NCBI GenBank assembly: GCA_040779335.1 | Contig: JBFONV010000007.1 | Coordinates: forward strand, 1 to 64,000 | DNA from: JBFONV01 sp040779335 | GTDB lineage: Bacteria; Pseudomonadota; Gammaproteobacteria; Enterobacterales; Alteromonadaceae | Direction: 5' to 3' | DNA length: 64,000 bases | Shown: positions 10,040-21,724 of the stretch, piece by piece | Numbering within the stretch: the stretch's first letter is position 1 | How the letters are laid out: every line of letters starts with the position of its first letter | Notes under the pieces: model-generated | Database searches by the model: none | Told to the model about the DNA's origin: nothing | Seen by the model: the letters and a program-made list of their open reading frames with translations, nothing else | Translations under genes and position numbers: made by a program

Positions 10040-11332
10040 ATGACAGTGAATATAAGAGCACTCGCAGCAAAGTGTTGCCATAACGTGATCGATAAAGGCC
10101 GCAGTTTAGGAGATGAACTTCCCAAACTACAAGCTAAAGTTGATGGTAAAGATAAAGGCTTACTGCAAGAGATTTGCTATGGCGTATTAAGGTACCTACC
10201 GGAATTAGAATATGATGTTCGCCAGCTGATGCAAAAGCCGCTAACAGGTAAGCAACGTGTCGGGCACTTTCTTTTATTAGTAGGCATCTATCAAATAAAG
10301 TACACTCGTATTCCCGATCACGCAGCGGTAAGCGAAACAGTTGCAGCAACTTCACAACTGAAATGCTCGCATTTAAAAGGCTTGATTAATGGTGTGCTGC
10401 GCAATCATCAGCGCCAAGAAAAGGTTGATGAGCAATCACTTCCAGATGTAATAAAATATAATCACCCTGGATGGTTTATTAAAAAAGTACAACTAGCCTA
10501 TCCCGACGTTTGGCAAGATATTTTATTGGCTAATCAGGAAAAACCACCAATGTGGTTGCGCGTTCATCAAAAACACCATTCTGTTAATGAGTACCTAGAA
10601 CGCTTGAGTATGGCAGAAATCACTCACACCCACATAGATGAGCAGTCTGGCGCTATCGCCTTACATCAGCCCGTTGATGTTAATCGTTTACCCGGATTTC
10701 GTGATGGTCATGTGTCTATACAAGATGGCGCGGCACAACAAGCGGCACATTTATTGAACTGCCAACCTGGTGACAAAGTACTTGATTGTTGCGCCGCACC
10801 CGGCGGTAAGACTTGTCATATACTTGAGCATACTGCTGATCTCGAATCTGTAACGGCTATAGATATTGAAAGTGAGCGTCTTGAACGCGTTAAAGAAAAT
10901 TTATCACGGTTAAAACTCAGTGCAAATATCATCGTCGGCGATGCAACGAACCCTTCAGATTGGTGGGACGGTCAATTGTATGACCGAATATTACTCGACG
11001 CTCCGTGCTCTGGAACAGGAGTAATTCGCCGTCATCCCGATATAAAATGGTTACGTAAAGCTAGCGATATAGACAATTTAGTGACATTACAACGGCTAAT
11101 TATTAGTAAGATCTGGTCGCTATTAAAGCCAGGAGGAACATTACTGTATGCGACCTGCAGTATTTTACCCGAAGAAAACAGCGATCAAATAGCTCATTTT
11201 TTAGCAGAAAATCCAGACGCCAAACTAATACCGTTAAGCAACAATCTGCTTGATATTGGTTGGCAAATTCTGCCAAATGAAAACTCTATGGATGGCTTTT
11301 ATTACGCAAAACTGTTAAAAACAACTAGTTAA
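10040..11332 (+). CDS. rsmB: 16S rRNA m5C967 methyltransferase RsmB
   Basis: A 430-residue protein methylating C967 of 16S rRNA with SAM. An N-terminal NusB-like RNA-binding domain (about 1-140) is followed by the Rossmann methyltransferase. VLDCCAAPGGKT (about 245-256) is the SAM motif I. DAPCSGTGVIRRHPD carries the release cysteine. LLYATCSILPEEN carries the catalytic cysteine. It starts 11 bases after fmt, within the conserved def-fmt-rsmB-trkA unit. Confidence 0.95.
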   Translation: MTVNIRALAAKCCHNVIDKGRSLGDELPKLQAKVDGKDKGLLQEICYGVLRYLPELEYDVRQLMQKPLTGKQRVGHFLLLVGIYQIKYTRIPDHAAVSETVAATSQLKCSHLKGLINGVLRNHQRQEKVDEQSLPDVIKYNHPGWFIKKVQLAYPDVWQDILLANQEKPPMWLRVHQKHHSVNEYLERLSMAEITHTHIDEQSGAIALHQPVDVNRLPGFRDGHVSIQDGAAQQAAHLLNCQPGDKVLDCCAAPGGKTCHILEHTADLESVTAIDIESERLERVKENLSRLKLSANIIVGDATNPSDWWDGQLYDRILLDAPCSGTGVIRRHPDIKWLRKASDIDNLVTLQRLIISKIWSLLKPGGTLLYATCSILPEENSDQIAHFLAENPDAKLIPLSNNLLDIGWQILPNENSMDGFYYAKLLKTTS

Positions 11333-11350
11333 TACTCGTAGCGACTAAAA

Positions 11351-12727
11351 ATGAAAATAATTATTATTGGTGCCGGTCAAGTTGGTGGAACATTAGCTGA
11401 AAATCTTGTTGGTGAAAAAAACGAAATCACCTTGATTGATATCAACAATGAAACACTGCGCGAATTGCAAGACAAAATGGATTTACAGGTTGTTACTGGT
11501 CATGGTAGTCACCCCGACGTACTGAAAAAAGCAGGTGCTGCCGACGCAGATATGATCATTGCGGTAACCAGTGACGATGCAACAAATATGGTCGCCTGCC
11601 AAATCAGTTATAGTTTGTTTCATACTACCAGTAAAATTGCCCGTATTCGTTCAGATCAGATTCTTAAATATAGAGAAGAGCTATTTCACAATAAACACAT
11701 TCCTGTTGATCACGTTATTGCACCTGAGCAGTTGGTTACTAGAGACATAGTACGACTAATTGATTACCCCGGCGCATTACAAGTACTTGAGTTTGCTAAT
11801 GGCAACGTCAGCTTAGTGGCGGTAAAGGCATATTATGGTGGCTTATTAGTCGGTCATGCACTGTCGACCCTAAAAGAGCACATTCCCAATGTCGACACTC
11901 GTGTAGCCGCAATCTATCGAAATGGCAAACCCATTCGCCCACTTGGGACGACAGTTATAGAGGCCGATGATGAAGTGTTTTTCATTGCGGCGAGTATCCA
12001 TATTCGCGCAGTAATGAATGAACTACAAAAACTAGAACCCGCCTATAAACGAATTATGATTGCCGGTGGTGGTAATATTGGTGCCGGAATTGCGAAAATA
12101 TTAGAAAAAAACCATGAAGTTAAACTGATAGAACACTCCGCAGAACGCGCTAACCAATTGGCATCGGAGTTAAATAATACCTTAGTTTTCCATGGTGACT
12201 CTTCCGATCAAGAATTATTAATGGAAGAACGTATCGATCAATTTGATGTGTTCATAGCCGTTACCAATGATGACGAAGCAAACATCATGTCATCTCTCTT
12301 AGCCAAACGTTTAGGGGTAAGAAAGACCATGGTGCTTATTCAGCGAAGTGCCTATATTGATTTAGTACATGGTAGCAATATCGATATCGCCATTTCACCT
12401 CAACATGCGACCGTCTCTGCATTATTAACTCATGTACGCAGGGGCGCAATAGACAATGTTTATAGCCTGCGCGGCGGTGCAGCCGAAGCGATAGAAATAG
12501 TGGCCAAAGGAGATGAAAGTTCATCTAAAGTCGTTGGCAAGGCGATAAAATCAATTAAACTTCCTCCAGGTACAACCATCGGTGCGATTGTGCGTGGTGA
12601 AGAAGTACTCATCGCTCACTCAAATACCTTAATAATGGAAGAAGATCACGTAATCTTATTTTTGGTGAGTAAACGCTACATATCCGACGTTGAAAAATTA
12701 TTTCAGGTTGCAGCAATATACTTTTAG
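11351..12727 (+). CDS. trkA: Trk potassium uptake regulatory subunit TrkA
   Basis: A 458-residue peripheral membrane protein that binds NAD(H)/ATP and gates the TrkH channel. It has two tandem RCK units. Each is a Rossmann domain ([16 protein letters not shown] at the N-terminus and [16 protein letters not shown] at about 235) followed by a TrkA-C domain (about 140-220 and 370-455). It is the last gene of def-fmt-rsmB-trkA. It ends 14 bases from the trkH stop on the opposite strand, so the two subunits of the same transporter converge. Confidence 0.95.
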   Translation: MKIIIIGAGQVGGTLAENLVGEKNEITLIDINNETLRELQDKMDLQVVTGHGSHPDVLKKAGAADADMIIAVTSDDATNMVACQISYSLFHTTSKIARIRSDQILKYREELFHNKHIPVDHVIAPEQLVTRDIVRLIDYPGALQVLEFANGNVSLVAVKAYYGGLLVGHALSTLKEHIPNVDTRVAAIYRNGKPIRPLGTTVIEADDEVFFIAASIHIRAVMNELQKLEPAYKRIMIAGGGNIGAGIAKILEKNHEVKLIEHSAERANQLASELNNTLVFHGDSSDQELLMEERIDQFDVFIAVTNDDEANIMSSLLAKRLGVRKTMVLIQRSAYIDLVHGSNIDIAISPQHATVSALLTHVRRGAIDNVYSLRGGAAEAIEIVAKGDESSSKVVGKAIKSIKLPPGTTIGAIVRGEEVLIAHSNTLIMEEDHVILFLVSKRYISDVEKLFQVAAIYF

Positions 12728-12741
12728 TTACACATATTATG

Positions 12742-14193
12742 CTATGTACGCCAGAACGCTGGCGTAAATAGTACGAGTAACGTAAAAATTTCAAGACGAC
12801 CAAAGAGCATTGCGATAATTAATACCCATTTACTGAAATCACCAATATGAGAAAAATTAGCAGCAACCTCACCTAAGCCGGGACCTAAATTATTTAAACA
12901 CGCGGCAACCGCAGTAAAAGCGGTAATATCATCCATACCTGCGGCCAACAACAACAACATACAGATAACAAACACCGCCGCGTAAGCTGAGAAAAAGCCC
13001 CAAATAGCTTCAACGACACGATTAGGCAAAGCTTTTCGCCCCAATTTAATGGTAAAAATCGCTTTGGGATGAACAAGTTTATTAAGCTCCCTGATCCCTT
13101 GTAAATATAACAGCAGTACTCTAACAACTTTCATACCGCCGCCAGTACTACCCGCACACCCTCCGATAAAGCTCGAAAAAATTAACAATATAGGTAGTAA
13201 GGTTGGCCATTCAGAAAATGATGTAGTAGCAAAACCTGCGGTTGTGCTAATAGACACAGATTGAAAAAGCGCCTGATTTAATGCTTGATCGGCGTCGTTA
13301 TAAATACCAGCCGACATAAGTACTGCAAAACAAATCAGCGTAAGTACCACTTGAATAGCAATAAAAGCTTTAAATTCAGGATCATAAAAATAGGTTTTTA
13401 TCGAACGGCTGTGCACGACAGAATAATGTAGCGCGAAGTTAATACCAGCGATGATCAGAAAAAACACACACACTAGATTGATAACTGGACTATTAAAATA
13501 GCCGATACTGGCGTCATGTGTGGAAAAACCACCTATCGCTATTGTTGAAAACGCATGACATATAGCGTCAAACGCGGACATCCCCGCTAACCAATAAGCT
13601 AAGGTGCAACATATGGTTAGTGTCAAATAAATATACCATAGATGTTTTGCCGTATCGGCAATACGCGGGGTCATTTTAGAATCTTTGACCGGACCAGGTG
13701 TTTCAGCACGATACAGCTGCATACCACCAATACCCAACATAGGTAATACCGCGACCGCGAGTACAATGATCCCCATACCACCAAGCCACTGCAGCTGCTG
13801 GCGATAAAACAGTAACGCATGTGGTAAACCGTCTATTTGCGTTAATATAGTTGCACCGGTAGTGGTTAATCCAGAAAACGACTCAAAAAATGCGTCAGCA
13901 ACAGATAAATAGGGTTGTTCGATCAAAAGCAACGGTACTGCAGAGAAACTTGCTAACACGGTCCAGAATAAAACCACAATAAGAAACCCTTCTCGAGCGC
14001 GAAGTTCTCCTTTTTCAGCGCGATTGGGGTACCAAAAGAACAATCCAGTCACTAAGCAAAATACAAAGGCCATTAAAAATGATACCCCGCCACCATCACG
14101 GTAGATCAGAGATACTATTGCTGGCGGCAGCATAGTGACACTTAGTAAGGCAACCAACAGACCTAGAATTCGTATTATATTTCTATATTGCAC
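12742..14193 (-). CDS. trkH: Trk potassium uptake channel subunit TrkH
   Basis: A 483-residue integral membrane K+ translocator with about ten to twelve hydrophobic segments and the four P-loop layout of the SKT family. Filter-like segments are visible at GLTTTGAT (about 109-116), TIAIGGFSTHD (about 216-226), STTAGFATT (about 317-325) and NNLGPGLG (about 436-443). Its 3' end contains a perfect inverted repeat within the last codons. It is the third gene of a pepQ-yigZ-trkH cluster also known from E. coli. Confidence 0.95.
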   Translation of the reverse strand: MQYRNIIRILGLLVALLSVTMLPPAIVSLIYRDGGGVSFLMAFVFCLVTGLFFWYPNRAEKGELRAREGFLIVVLFWTVLASFSAVPLLLIEQPYLSVADAFFESFSGLTTTGATILTQIDGLPHALLFYRQQLQWLGGMGIIVLAVAVLPMLGIGGMQLYRAETPGPVKDSKMTPRIADTAKHLWYIYLTLTICCTLAYWLAGMSAFDAICHAFSTIAIGGFSTHDASIGYFNSPVINLVCVFFLIIAGINFALHYSVVHSRSIKTYFYDPEFKAFIAIQVVLTLICFAVLMSAGIYNDADQALNQALFQSVSISTTAGFATTSFSEWPTLLPILLIFSSFIGGCAGSTGGGMKVVRVLLLYLQGIRELNKLVHPKAIFTIKLGRKALPNRVVEAIWGFFSAYAAVFVICMLLLLAAGMDDITAFTAVAACLNNLGPGLGEVAANFSHIGDFSKWVLIIAMLFGRLEIFTLLVLFTPAFWRT

Positions 14194-14231
14194 TGCTAAC
14201 TTTTCTAATTGGTGAATAAAATAATTTATTA

Positions 14232-14861
14232 TTATGCTTTCAGCGATTTTAACTTTAACTGGCCAGAAGACATTGTTTGCAATTTTTGCTGGATATTTTG
14301 CAGTTGTTGTTCAGGCAACGCTATTGTTAAAAAAACGTCATGCGTAAAAGTTTGTTCGACTATTAGTCCATCTACCTGAGCAATGAGTCGCAACACATCA
14401 TCTACTTGAGTATATTGGCACGCTAATGTCTTGTGTACCATTGGAATTTTTGTTTTTGTTTGTAAAAAGGTTAGCGCCTGACGAACACTTGCACCATATG
14501 CTCGTTGTAATCCGCCCGTACCTAGCTTAGTACCACCGAAATAACGTACAACAACGGCACAAACCTGACCTATATTACTCCCCTGTAATACAGCTAACAT
14601 AGGTCGCCCTGCCGTCCCAGAAGGCTCACCGTCATCTGAAAAACCATATTGCTGACTATCATCTGACCGGCCAGCTAGATAAGCATAACAGTGATGACTG
14701 GCTTGTGGGTGTTGATCTTGGAGTTTTTTTACTAACGCTTTGACATCGTCCGTCGATGCGCAAGGAGCCAAAAAGCAAATAAAACGACTACGGCTAACAA
14801 TAGTTTCATCTTCAACTTCGTTAGCCGCAATTAAATAAGGAGCAGACACTTCTTTCGACAT
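14232..14861 (-). CDS. yigZ: YigZ/IMPACT family protein
   Basis: A protein of the IMPACT/UPF0029 family; no firm biochemical role is known in bacteria. The N-terminal domain shows KSRF-like SRSRFICFL, SHHCYAYLAG, GFSDDGEPSGTAGRPML and VVRYFGGTKLGTGGL. A C-terminal DUF1949 domain covers about 140-205. I favour the ATG at 14861 (209 residues); a TTG at 14876 would add five residues. It begins 18 bases after pepQ and precedes trkH, the order seen in E. coli. Confidence 0.88.
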   Translation of the reverse strand: MSKEVSAPYLIAANEVEDETIVSRSRFICFLAPCASTDDVKALVKKLQDQHPQASHHCYAYLAGRSDDSQQYGFSDDGEPSGTAGRPMLAVLQGSNIGQVCAVVVRYFGGTKLGTGGLQRAYGASVRQALTFLQTKTKIPMVHKTLACQYTQVDDVLRLIAQVDGLIVEQTFTHDVFLTIALPEQQLQNIQQKLQTMSSGQLKLKSLKA

Positions 14862-14879
14862 CCCTATTAATAGCAAATA

Positions 14880-16244
<1,365 letters not shown>

Positions 16245-16305
16245 TCAGCAGTACAGTTTAGCTCACCGATCAAATTCCATAGCGACACATATCAAAACAC
16301 GCTTA

Positions 16306-18225
16306 TTAATTGTTAATGTCCATACTAACCAATTCGTTGAACAAAGTAGCTGTTTGCCCTACTTTCAGTTGGTAAATTTGCTGATAGGCCAGCACACTTT
16401 TCACATAATCCCGCGTTTCCTTAAATGGGATGGTTTCAATCCACATATCTGCCGGTAAGCTAGGTCCATCTTTTAACCACTGATTAACCCTATAAGGTCC
16501 TGCATTATAGGACGCCGTCGCCAAGACGGTATTACCACTGTGTCTATCCAATAATTTACGTAAATATTTGGTGCCCAAATTAATGTTGTTTGTCGCGTTC
16601 AGCAAATACTTATTTGATATTGATCGACGCGTTAAATATTTAGCGGTATCAGGCAATACTTGCATCAACCCTTTCGCGCCAGCAGAAGAATGCGCATCCG
16701 ACATAAATGAGCTTTCTCTTCTCGCTATCGCGAATGTCCATGCGGGACTGATTTTATGATTTTTTGAATATTTGGTGATCTCATCATCAAATGCCATCGG
16801 GAAGCGTAAATCAACATCATCCAAATACCCGACTGATGACAAGGTGAAAATCGCACGGTCAAACCATTTTTCCTCGTAGGCTATTTTTGAAGCGACTAGC
16901 TTTTGTCTATCATCAAGTTGCGTTAGCCAATAATTCCATTCTTTTCTTGCATGGTAGTACCTTCCAAGATGGAAAAACTCAAATGCCCTTTTTGCTGCGG
17001 GATTTTTTAATAGTTCACTTTTCTCTTCAAGTGAAAAGGTTAATGGCTTATCTTGAAAATTCAACGGTAACCCTAAAAAGCTCGCCGCCAAAAATCCGTA
17101 ATAATGGCGCTCTTCGGCCATTAATGTTAATAGCTTCTCTCCTTGTACCTGCATGTCAGTTTCAATAAGGCTTCGGCCATACCAATATCGCCATTGAATG
17201 TCCTGTTGCTTAGAATCGGGCAGACTCTCTAACTCTGACTTTATTTTGGTCCAGTCATTATCTCTTAAAGCGTTTGCAATACGCCATTGGATGAGCTGAT
17301 TAGTTAAAGCCAGTTCATCAACTTTATGCAACCACTCTTGGGCGCGCGGGTGATTTTTAGTGGCCAGTGCTAAGGCAAACTTTGCGGTAATTTGACGCTG
17401 CTGCTCTGAGGTAAACGCAAAACTAAGCTGCGCTTTTTTGTAACTCTTTAAAGCCCGATCTGGTGCTCGCCAAATCAGACGTTTAAAGCCATAAGTTAAT
17501 ATCTCTAATTCCTTTTCTGACTTATTAGCGAATTTATCTAATTTAGTGACAAAAGCAGGGTCTCGTCGTACTTTATGCCACAAACGACCTAGATACTGCT
17601 CAGGCTCTGGTAACAACATCATTAGATAAGGCAATAAAGTATGATTTCCGCCGTCGGCGGCTAACCTGATCCGCTGCCAAACAATATCGTCAGTGCGATA
17701 ACCAGCCGCCTGCCAGCGTTGAAAAAGAGGATCACAACTCTTATCTTGCGATTTACCGACCAGCCATAACTTAGTCACTTGTGGCAAAACAAGCTCTTCT
17801 GCTTGGCCTGCATTAAGTTGAAAACGCAAATTAAGGCACGTTAATTTGGCACTACTTGAGGGTTTAAAATATTGTAAGAATGTTGATTGTCTATTGCGTT
17901 TAGCAAGATACTCCAGCCATTTCTTCCTTAACGGCCAATCGAGCGGAGTTCCTTCATATTTATTGAGAAATTCATTAATTTCTTTGGCTTTTGACCATGA
18001 AATTTTGTTAAGTAATCGCCGTTGATCTAAATAAGGCTGTAAAGGATAAAAATAAAGTTGCTGATAAAGCGTTTGATAACGGACAGAATTAGGCTTCCAG
18101 AGTTGTTTCTCTGCTAATAAATAGGTTTTACGGAGCAGGTCATCGTTCGCTGCAAGTGCCGGCCCCGAAAACATCACCATCAAAATGCAAATAATTTGCG
18201 CTCTAAAACTTAAAACAGGCAGCAT
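16306..18225 (-). CDS. slt: Soluble lytic murein transglycosylase Slt (Slt70 type)
   Basis: A 639-residue periplasmic enzyme that cleaves the MurNAc-GlcNAc bond to 1,6-anhydromuropeptides. A signal peptide covers about 1-25 (ending GPALA). A long alpha-superhelical U/L domain forms the doughnut, and the C-terminal catalytic domain contains ARRESSFMSDAHSSAGAKGL with the catalytic Glu, LMQVLPDTAKY and ASYNAGPYRVNQWL. Length matches E. coli Slt70 (645). It is divergent from the barrel-SPOR gene, with 190 bases between the starts for both promoters. Confidence 0.94.
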   Translation of the reverse strand: MLPVLSFRAQIICILMVMFSGPALAANDDLLRKTYLLAEKQLWKPNSVRYQTLYQQLYFYPLQPYLDQRRLLNKISWSKAKEINEFLNKYEGTPLDWPLRKKWLEYLAKRNRQSTFLQYFKPSSSAKLTCLNLRFQLNAGQAEELVLPQVTKLWLVGKSQDKSCDPLFQRWQAAGYRTDDIVWQRIRLAADGGNHTLLPYLMMLLPEPEQYLGRLWHKVRRDPAFVTKLDKFANKSEKELEILTYGFKRLIWRAPDRALKSYKKAQLSFAFTSEQQRQITAKFALALATKNHPRAQEWLHKVDELALTNQLIQWRIANALRDNDWTKIKSELESLPDSKQQDIQWRYWYGRSLIETDMQVQGEKLLTLMAEERHYYGFLAASFLGLPLNFQDKPLTFSLEEKSELLKNPAAKRAFEFFHLGRYYHARKEWNYWLTQLDDRQKLVASKIAYEEKWFDRAIFTLSSVGYLDDVDLRFPMAFDDEITKYSKNHKISPAWTFAIARRESSFMSDAHSSAGAKGLMQVLPDTAKYLTRRSISNKYLLNATNNINLGTKYLRKLLDRHSGNTVLATASYNAGPYRVNQWLKDGPSLPADMWIETIPFKETRDYVKSVLAYQQIYQLKVGQTATLFNELVSMDINN

Positions 18226-18415
18226 AAACAGACCTTATTAAAATGCTGTAAACTCGAAAAACAGGAAAATGCGCCCTTCAATTATTCACCGATGTTACGA
18301 TTAAAACAAGTGTCTTTGTAATTTAAACGAAGACTTCAACAATAATCACCCGTGATCTGTTCGCTAATATGAAGACCTGTTACTATTGTGCTTAAATGAT
18401 TTAAATTTATCCCCT

Positions 18416-19246
18416 ATGCGCCTAATTATATTCTGTAGTTTATGGTATGTTTTCAACGCGTATGCTGATCAGCATTCAATTAGCGCGATAACAAGCTTTC
18501 ATCTCGATCAAAAAAGCGCACCAGGTTATGGTTTTTTTTATCAATATCAACCGATTGAATCTATGGATATTGAGACAGGATTTATTGATAGCAACCGAGT
18601 AAATCGTTCACAAGACAATCAAAATTTCGCAGGTGAGTTTAACAGTGTTTACATTGGTGTTAATGCGTTAAAACAATATAACCCTTCTCTGTATATAAAA
18701 GCTGGTGTTGGCTTGGCTTATGTCATCAATAGCTCAAACGATACACTCGTCAATCAAGGGCAATTTACTCCTTATATTAAATTTAGCGGAAAATACGATT
18801 TATCTAATCGCTGGGCTTTAGAATTGGGACAATTAACCCAATTTTCTTCTGCTGTATTAGAGACAAACCATAGCGTATTCTTATCGTTAAATTATACCTT
18901 TGCCGATCGCTCGCGAAGAACTCCCCTTTTGGTAAGTGCCCCGCCCAAACCACTAAAGAAAGCTATAGCTAAAAAAGAAAGCGTTGTGATGGCAGGAAAA
19001 GCCACTAGCGTTAAGCTACATACATTTTGGACGATACAATTAGGAGCCTTTAGCAACGAAAGCAATGCTGAAAAATATCTACAAAAAATAGATACTGCTG
19101 TAGCAACTAAACAAGCCATCAAGATAGTTAAACATAAGAAGTTGTATAAATTGCTACTTAAAGAGTTTACCAATTACGATGACGCTAAATTATGGTTGCA
19201 CGGTAACGCGCTAACTTCATTAGGCTTTGTCACTCGCATAGATTAA
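18416..19246 (+). CDS. Outer-membrane beta-barrel protein fused to a SPOR domain
   Basis: A 276-residue two-part protein of unknown function. A signal peptide (MRLIIFCSLWYVFNAYA) is followed by a region of alternating hydrophobic strands (about 20-165) ending in LSLNYTF, which looks like a small eight-stranded outer-membrane barrel. After a Pro/Lys linker comes a SPOR domain (about 205-275) beginning FWTIQLGAFSNESNAEKYL. SPOR domains bind glycan strands lacking stem peptides at the division septum. I start at the ATG at 18416 because it begins the signal peptide; a TTG at 18386 is the alternative. It is divergent from slt, whose product remodels the same glycan. Fusion and domains are visible; the role is inferred. 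Confidence 0.7.
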   Translation: MRLIIFCSLWYVFNAYADQHSISAITSFHLDQKSAPGYGFFYQYQPIESMDIETGFIDSNRVNRSQDNQNFAGEFNSVYIGVNALKQYNPSLYIKAGVGLAYVINSSNDTLVNQGQFTPYIKFSGKYDLSNRWALELGQLTQFSSAVLETNHSVFLSLNYTFADRSRRTPLLVSAPPKPLKKAIAKKESVVMAGKATSVKLHTFWTIQLGAFSNESNAEKYLQKIDTAVATKQAIKIVKHKKLYKLLLKEFTNYDDAKLWLHGNALTSLGFVTRID

Positions 19247-19350
19247 TATTTTATTTAGCATTGTCGCCAGTGATTGTTAATTGATTAACCTAACCAAGTC
19301 GGTAAACTATGCGGCTTATTTGATTACTGGCGAAATATTGTAGCTTTATT

Positions 19351-19596
19351 ATGTCGAACGATTTATTTGAACAAGCAGATCATCAACTTGACGCCACTGG
19401 TTTACGATGTCCTGAGCCAGTGATGATGGTACGACTTAATATTCGTAAAATTAACGTAAATGAAACACTGTTAGTGATAGCAGATGATCCGTCAACAACC
19501 CGTGATATCCCCAGTTTTTGCCGGTTTATGGAGCATAAGTTGATTGCGCAACAAACTGAACATAAACCATATCTGTATCTAATCAAGAAAAACTAA
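19351..19596 (+). CDS. tusA: Sulfur carrier protein TusA
   Basis: An 81-residue sulfur relay protein accepting persulfide from IscS for 2-thiolation of tRNA wobble uridine. The hallmark is [21 protein letters not shown] (residues about 13-33), with the active cysteine in CPEP, then [13 protein letters not shown]. It is monocistronic, ended by the hairpin at 19609, and converges on glyS. Confidence 0.95.
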   Translation: MSNDLFEQADHQLDATGLRCPEPVMMVRLNIRKINVNETLLVIADDPSTTRDIPSFCRFMEHKLIAQQTEHKPYLYLIKKN

Positions 19597-19608
19597 ATCG
19601 ACACAAAC

Positions 19609-19637
19609 AAAAAAGGAGCGTATATCGCTCCTTTTTT
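19609..19637. terminator. Bidirectional terminator between tusA and glyS
   Basis: AAAAAAGGAGCG - TATAT - CGCTCCTTTTTT: a perfect twelve-base stem with U-tract potential on both strands. It serves the convergent tusA (plus) and glyS (minus) genes. Confidence 0.9.
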
Positions 19638-19652
19638 ATTACTCTTTTTCCA

Positions 19653-21722
19653 CTAACTTTGTAGCAATGAAATATCAGCAATAGCCAAAAAGCTATTTCT
19701 AATTTCATTTAATAGCGTAAGACGATTAGTTTTCACGTTTTCATCATCAGCCATCACCATAACGCTATCAAAAAAAGTATCAATAGGTTGCTTGATTTGT
19801 GACAGTTCAGTCAGTACTGCCTGATAGTCCTTTGCCGCTTGCAATGGAGCTATTTTTTCACTAATGCTGGCAAATGTCTCTGCTAAAGTAATTTCTGCTT
19901 GTTCGGTGGCAATACTACTATTGAACTCAGTAAATAGATCACCATCAAATTTAGCTAATATATTACCAACACGCTTATTTGCCGCGGCTAATGTTTCCGC
20001 TTCTGCCATCATTTTAAAATGCTTAACGGCAGAAACACGTTTATCAAAATCTAATGGCGCAGTAGGTGAATTAGCTAATACAGCCTGAATTACATCTACC
20101 GATACTTTTTGCTCTTGATAATGTGCTCTAAAACGCCCAAGGATAAAATCAACCACTTGTTGCTCGGTTTCTTGATTAGTTAGTTTATCTCCATATAAGG
20201 CGACACTTTTAGTGATCAAATCCCGAATATCTAAATCAAGCTGCTTTTCAATAATAATACGAATCAAACCTATCGCAGCTCTGCGCAATGCAAACGGATC
20301 TTTATCACCTTTAGGGGGCTGATTTATGCCGAAAATACCAACTAGTGTATCTATTTTGTCAGCAATTGCCACCGCGCATCCCAAATGTGCTTCAGGCAAA
20401 CTATCACCTGCAAAGCGAGGACGATATTGATCTTCCAATGCTTGAGCAATACTCTCACTTTCACCATCGTGACGGGCATAATATTTACCCATAACACCCT
20501 GAACTTGTGGAAATTCAAGCACCATATCTGACATTAAGTCTGTTTTACTTAATAATCCCGCTCGATAAGCATCTTGTCCATTATCACCAATTTTATCGGC
20601 AATAAAGTGACTCATTTGCGCGATACGTTCTGACTTCGCTTTTAACGTACCGAGTTGTTTTTGAAACAAAACATTGTCTAAGCTCGATAAGCGCTGCTCT
20701 AACGATTGCTTTTTATCGGTTTTATAGAAAAATTCCGCATCCGCTAAACGAGGACGGATCACTTTCTCATTACCCGCGATAACTTGTTGTGGGTCTTTGC
20801 TCTCAATATTAGTGACAAAAATAAATTGATTTAATAAGTTACCTTGAGCGTCTTTAACAGGAAAATATTTTTGATGATCTTTCATTGAATAAATAAGCGG
20901 CTCTGGTGGAACCATGAGAAAATCTTTATCAAAGCTGCCCACCAGTACAACTGGCCATTCAACTAACGACGTCACTTCTTCTAACAGCTCATCGTCAACA
21001 AGAGCAGTGCCTTGTAGTGCTGAAGCAGCATCTTTAATTTGGCTAGCAATTATCGCTTGGCGTTCTTGGTAACTCACTATGACATGAGCTTCTTTTAGCG
21101 CGCTCTCATAATCATCAGCATGCTTAAGTGTAACAAAGCCATGATGATGGAAGCGATGACCCGTTACTAAATTATTTGCTGAAACCCCTAAAATATCGCC
21201 AGAAATTATCTGATCGCCGTATAGCATAGTTAGTGTATGTACAGGACGAATGAACTGTATGCGACTATTTCCCCAGCGCATAGGTTTAGGAATAGGTAAT
21301 TTTGCTAATGCATGAGCAACCATATCAGGTATTAACTCGGCAATGGTTTTGCCATTTTGCGTTGCTTTATGCAACAACCATTCACCTTTATCAGTTACTA
21401 AACGCTCCGCTTGATCAACCGTAATGCCATTGGATCTTGCCCAACCTTCAGCCGCCTTACTTGGATTGCCAGCGTCATCAAATGCGACGTTAACAGCAGG
21501 ACCGCGTTTCTCAACTATTTTATCTTGCTGTTTGTCTTCTAGCTGCTTTACTTTTATTGCTAGTCGACGTGGCGTAGCGAACCATTCAATATCACTATAA
21601 TCTAACCCAGCTAACTCTAGCTGTGATTTTATCTGTTCACAAAATATAGTTGCCAACGATTTAAGTGACTTAGGAGGAAGCTCTTCTGTCCCTACTTCAA
21701 TTAGGAGAGTATCTGTATTCAT
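19653..21722 (-). CDS. glyS: Glycyl-tRNA synthetase beta subunit GlyS
   Basis: The 689-residue beta chain of the bacterial alpha2beta2 glycyl-tRNA synthetase, identical in length to E. coli GlyS. It shows LLIEVGTEELPPKSL at the N-terminus and FATPRRLA soon after. Further on are KRGPAV, PKPMRWG and RPVHTLTMLYG, then the HD-like middle region (DHQKYF, RLADAEFFY) and a C-terminal anticodon-binding DALR-like domain. It recognises tRNA-Gly. It follows glyQ with two bases between the genes, so the subunits are co-expressed. Confidence 0.97.
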   Translation of the reverse strand: MNTDTLLIEVGTEELPPKSLKSLATIFCEQIKSQLELAGLDYSDIEWFATPRRLAIKVKQLEDKQQDKIVEKRGPAVNVAFDDAGNPSKAAEGWARSNGITVDQAERLVTDKGEWLLHKATQNGKTIAELIPDMVAHALAKLPIPKPMRWGNSRIQFIRPVHTLTMLYGDQIISGDILGVSANNLVTGHRFHHHGFVTLKHADDYESALKEAHVIVSYQERQAIIASQIKDAASALQGTALVDDELLEEVTSLVEWPVVLVGSFDKDFLMVPPEPLIYSMKDHQKYFPVKDAQGNLLNQFIFVTNIESKDPQQVIAGNEKVIRPRLADAEFFYKTDKKQSLEQRLSSLDNVLFQKQLGTLKAKSERIAQMSHFIADKIGDNGQDAYRAGLLSKTDLMSDMVLEFPQVQGVMGKYYARHDGESESIAQALEDQYRPRFAGDSLPEAHLGCAVAIADKIDTLVGIFGINQPPKGDKDPFALRRAAIGLIRIIIEKQLDLDIRDLITKSVALYGDKLTNQETEQQVVDFILGRFRAHYQEQKVSVDVIQAVLANSPTAPLDFDKRVSAVKHFKMMAEAETLAAANKRVGNILAKFDGDLFTEFNSSIATEQAEITLAETFASISEKIAPLQAAKDYQAVLTELSQIKQPIDTFFDSVMVMADDENVKTNRLTLLNEIRNSFLAIADISLLQS

Positions 21723-21724
21723 TA

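Noticed and set aside
12742..12766. Inverted repeat ACGCCAG-CGTT-CTGGCGT at the trkA/trkH junction as a terminator
   Set aside because: It lies within the trkH coding end and has no T-run on either strand, so I do not call it a terminator.
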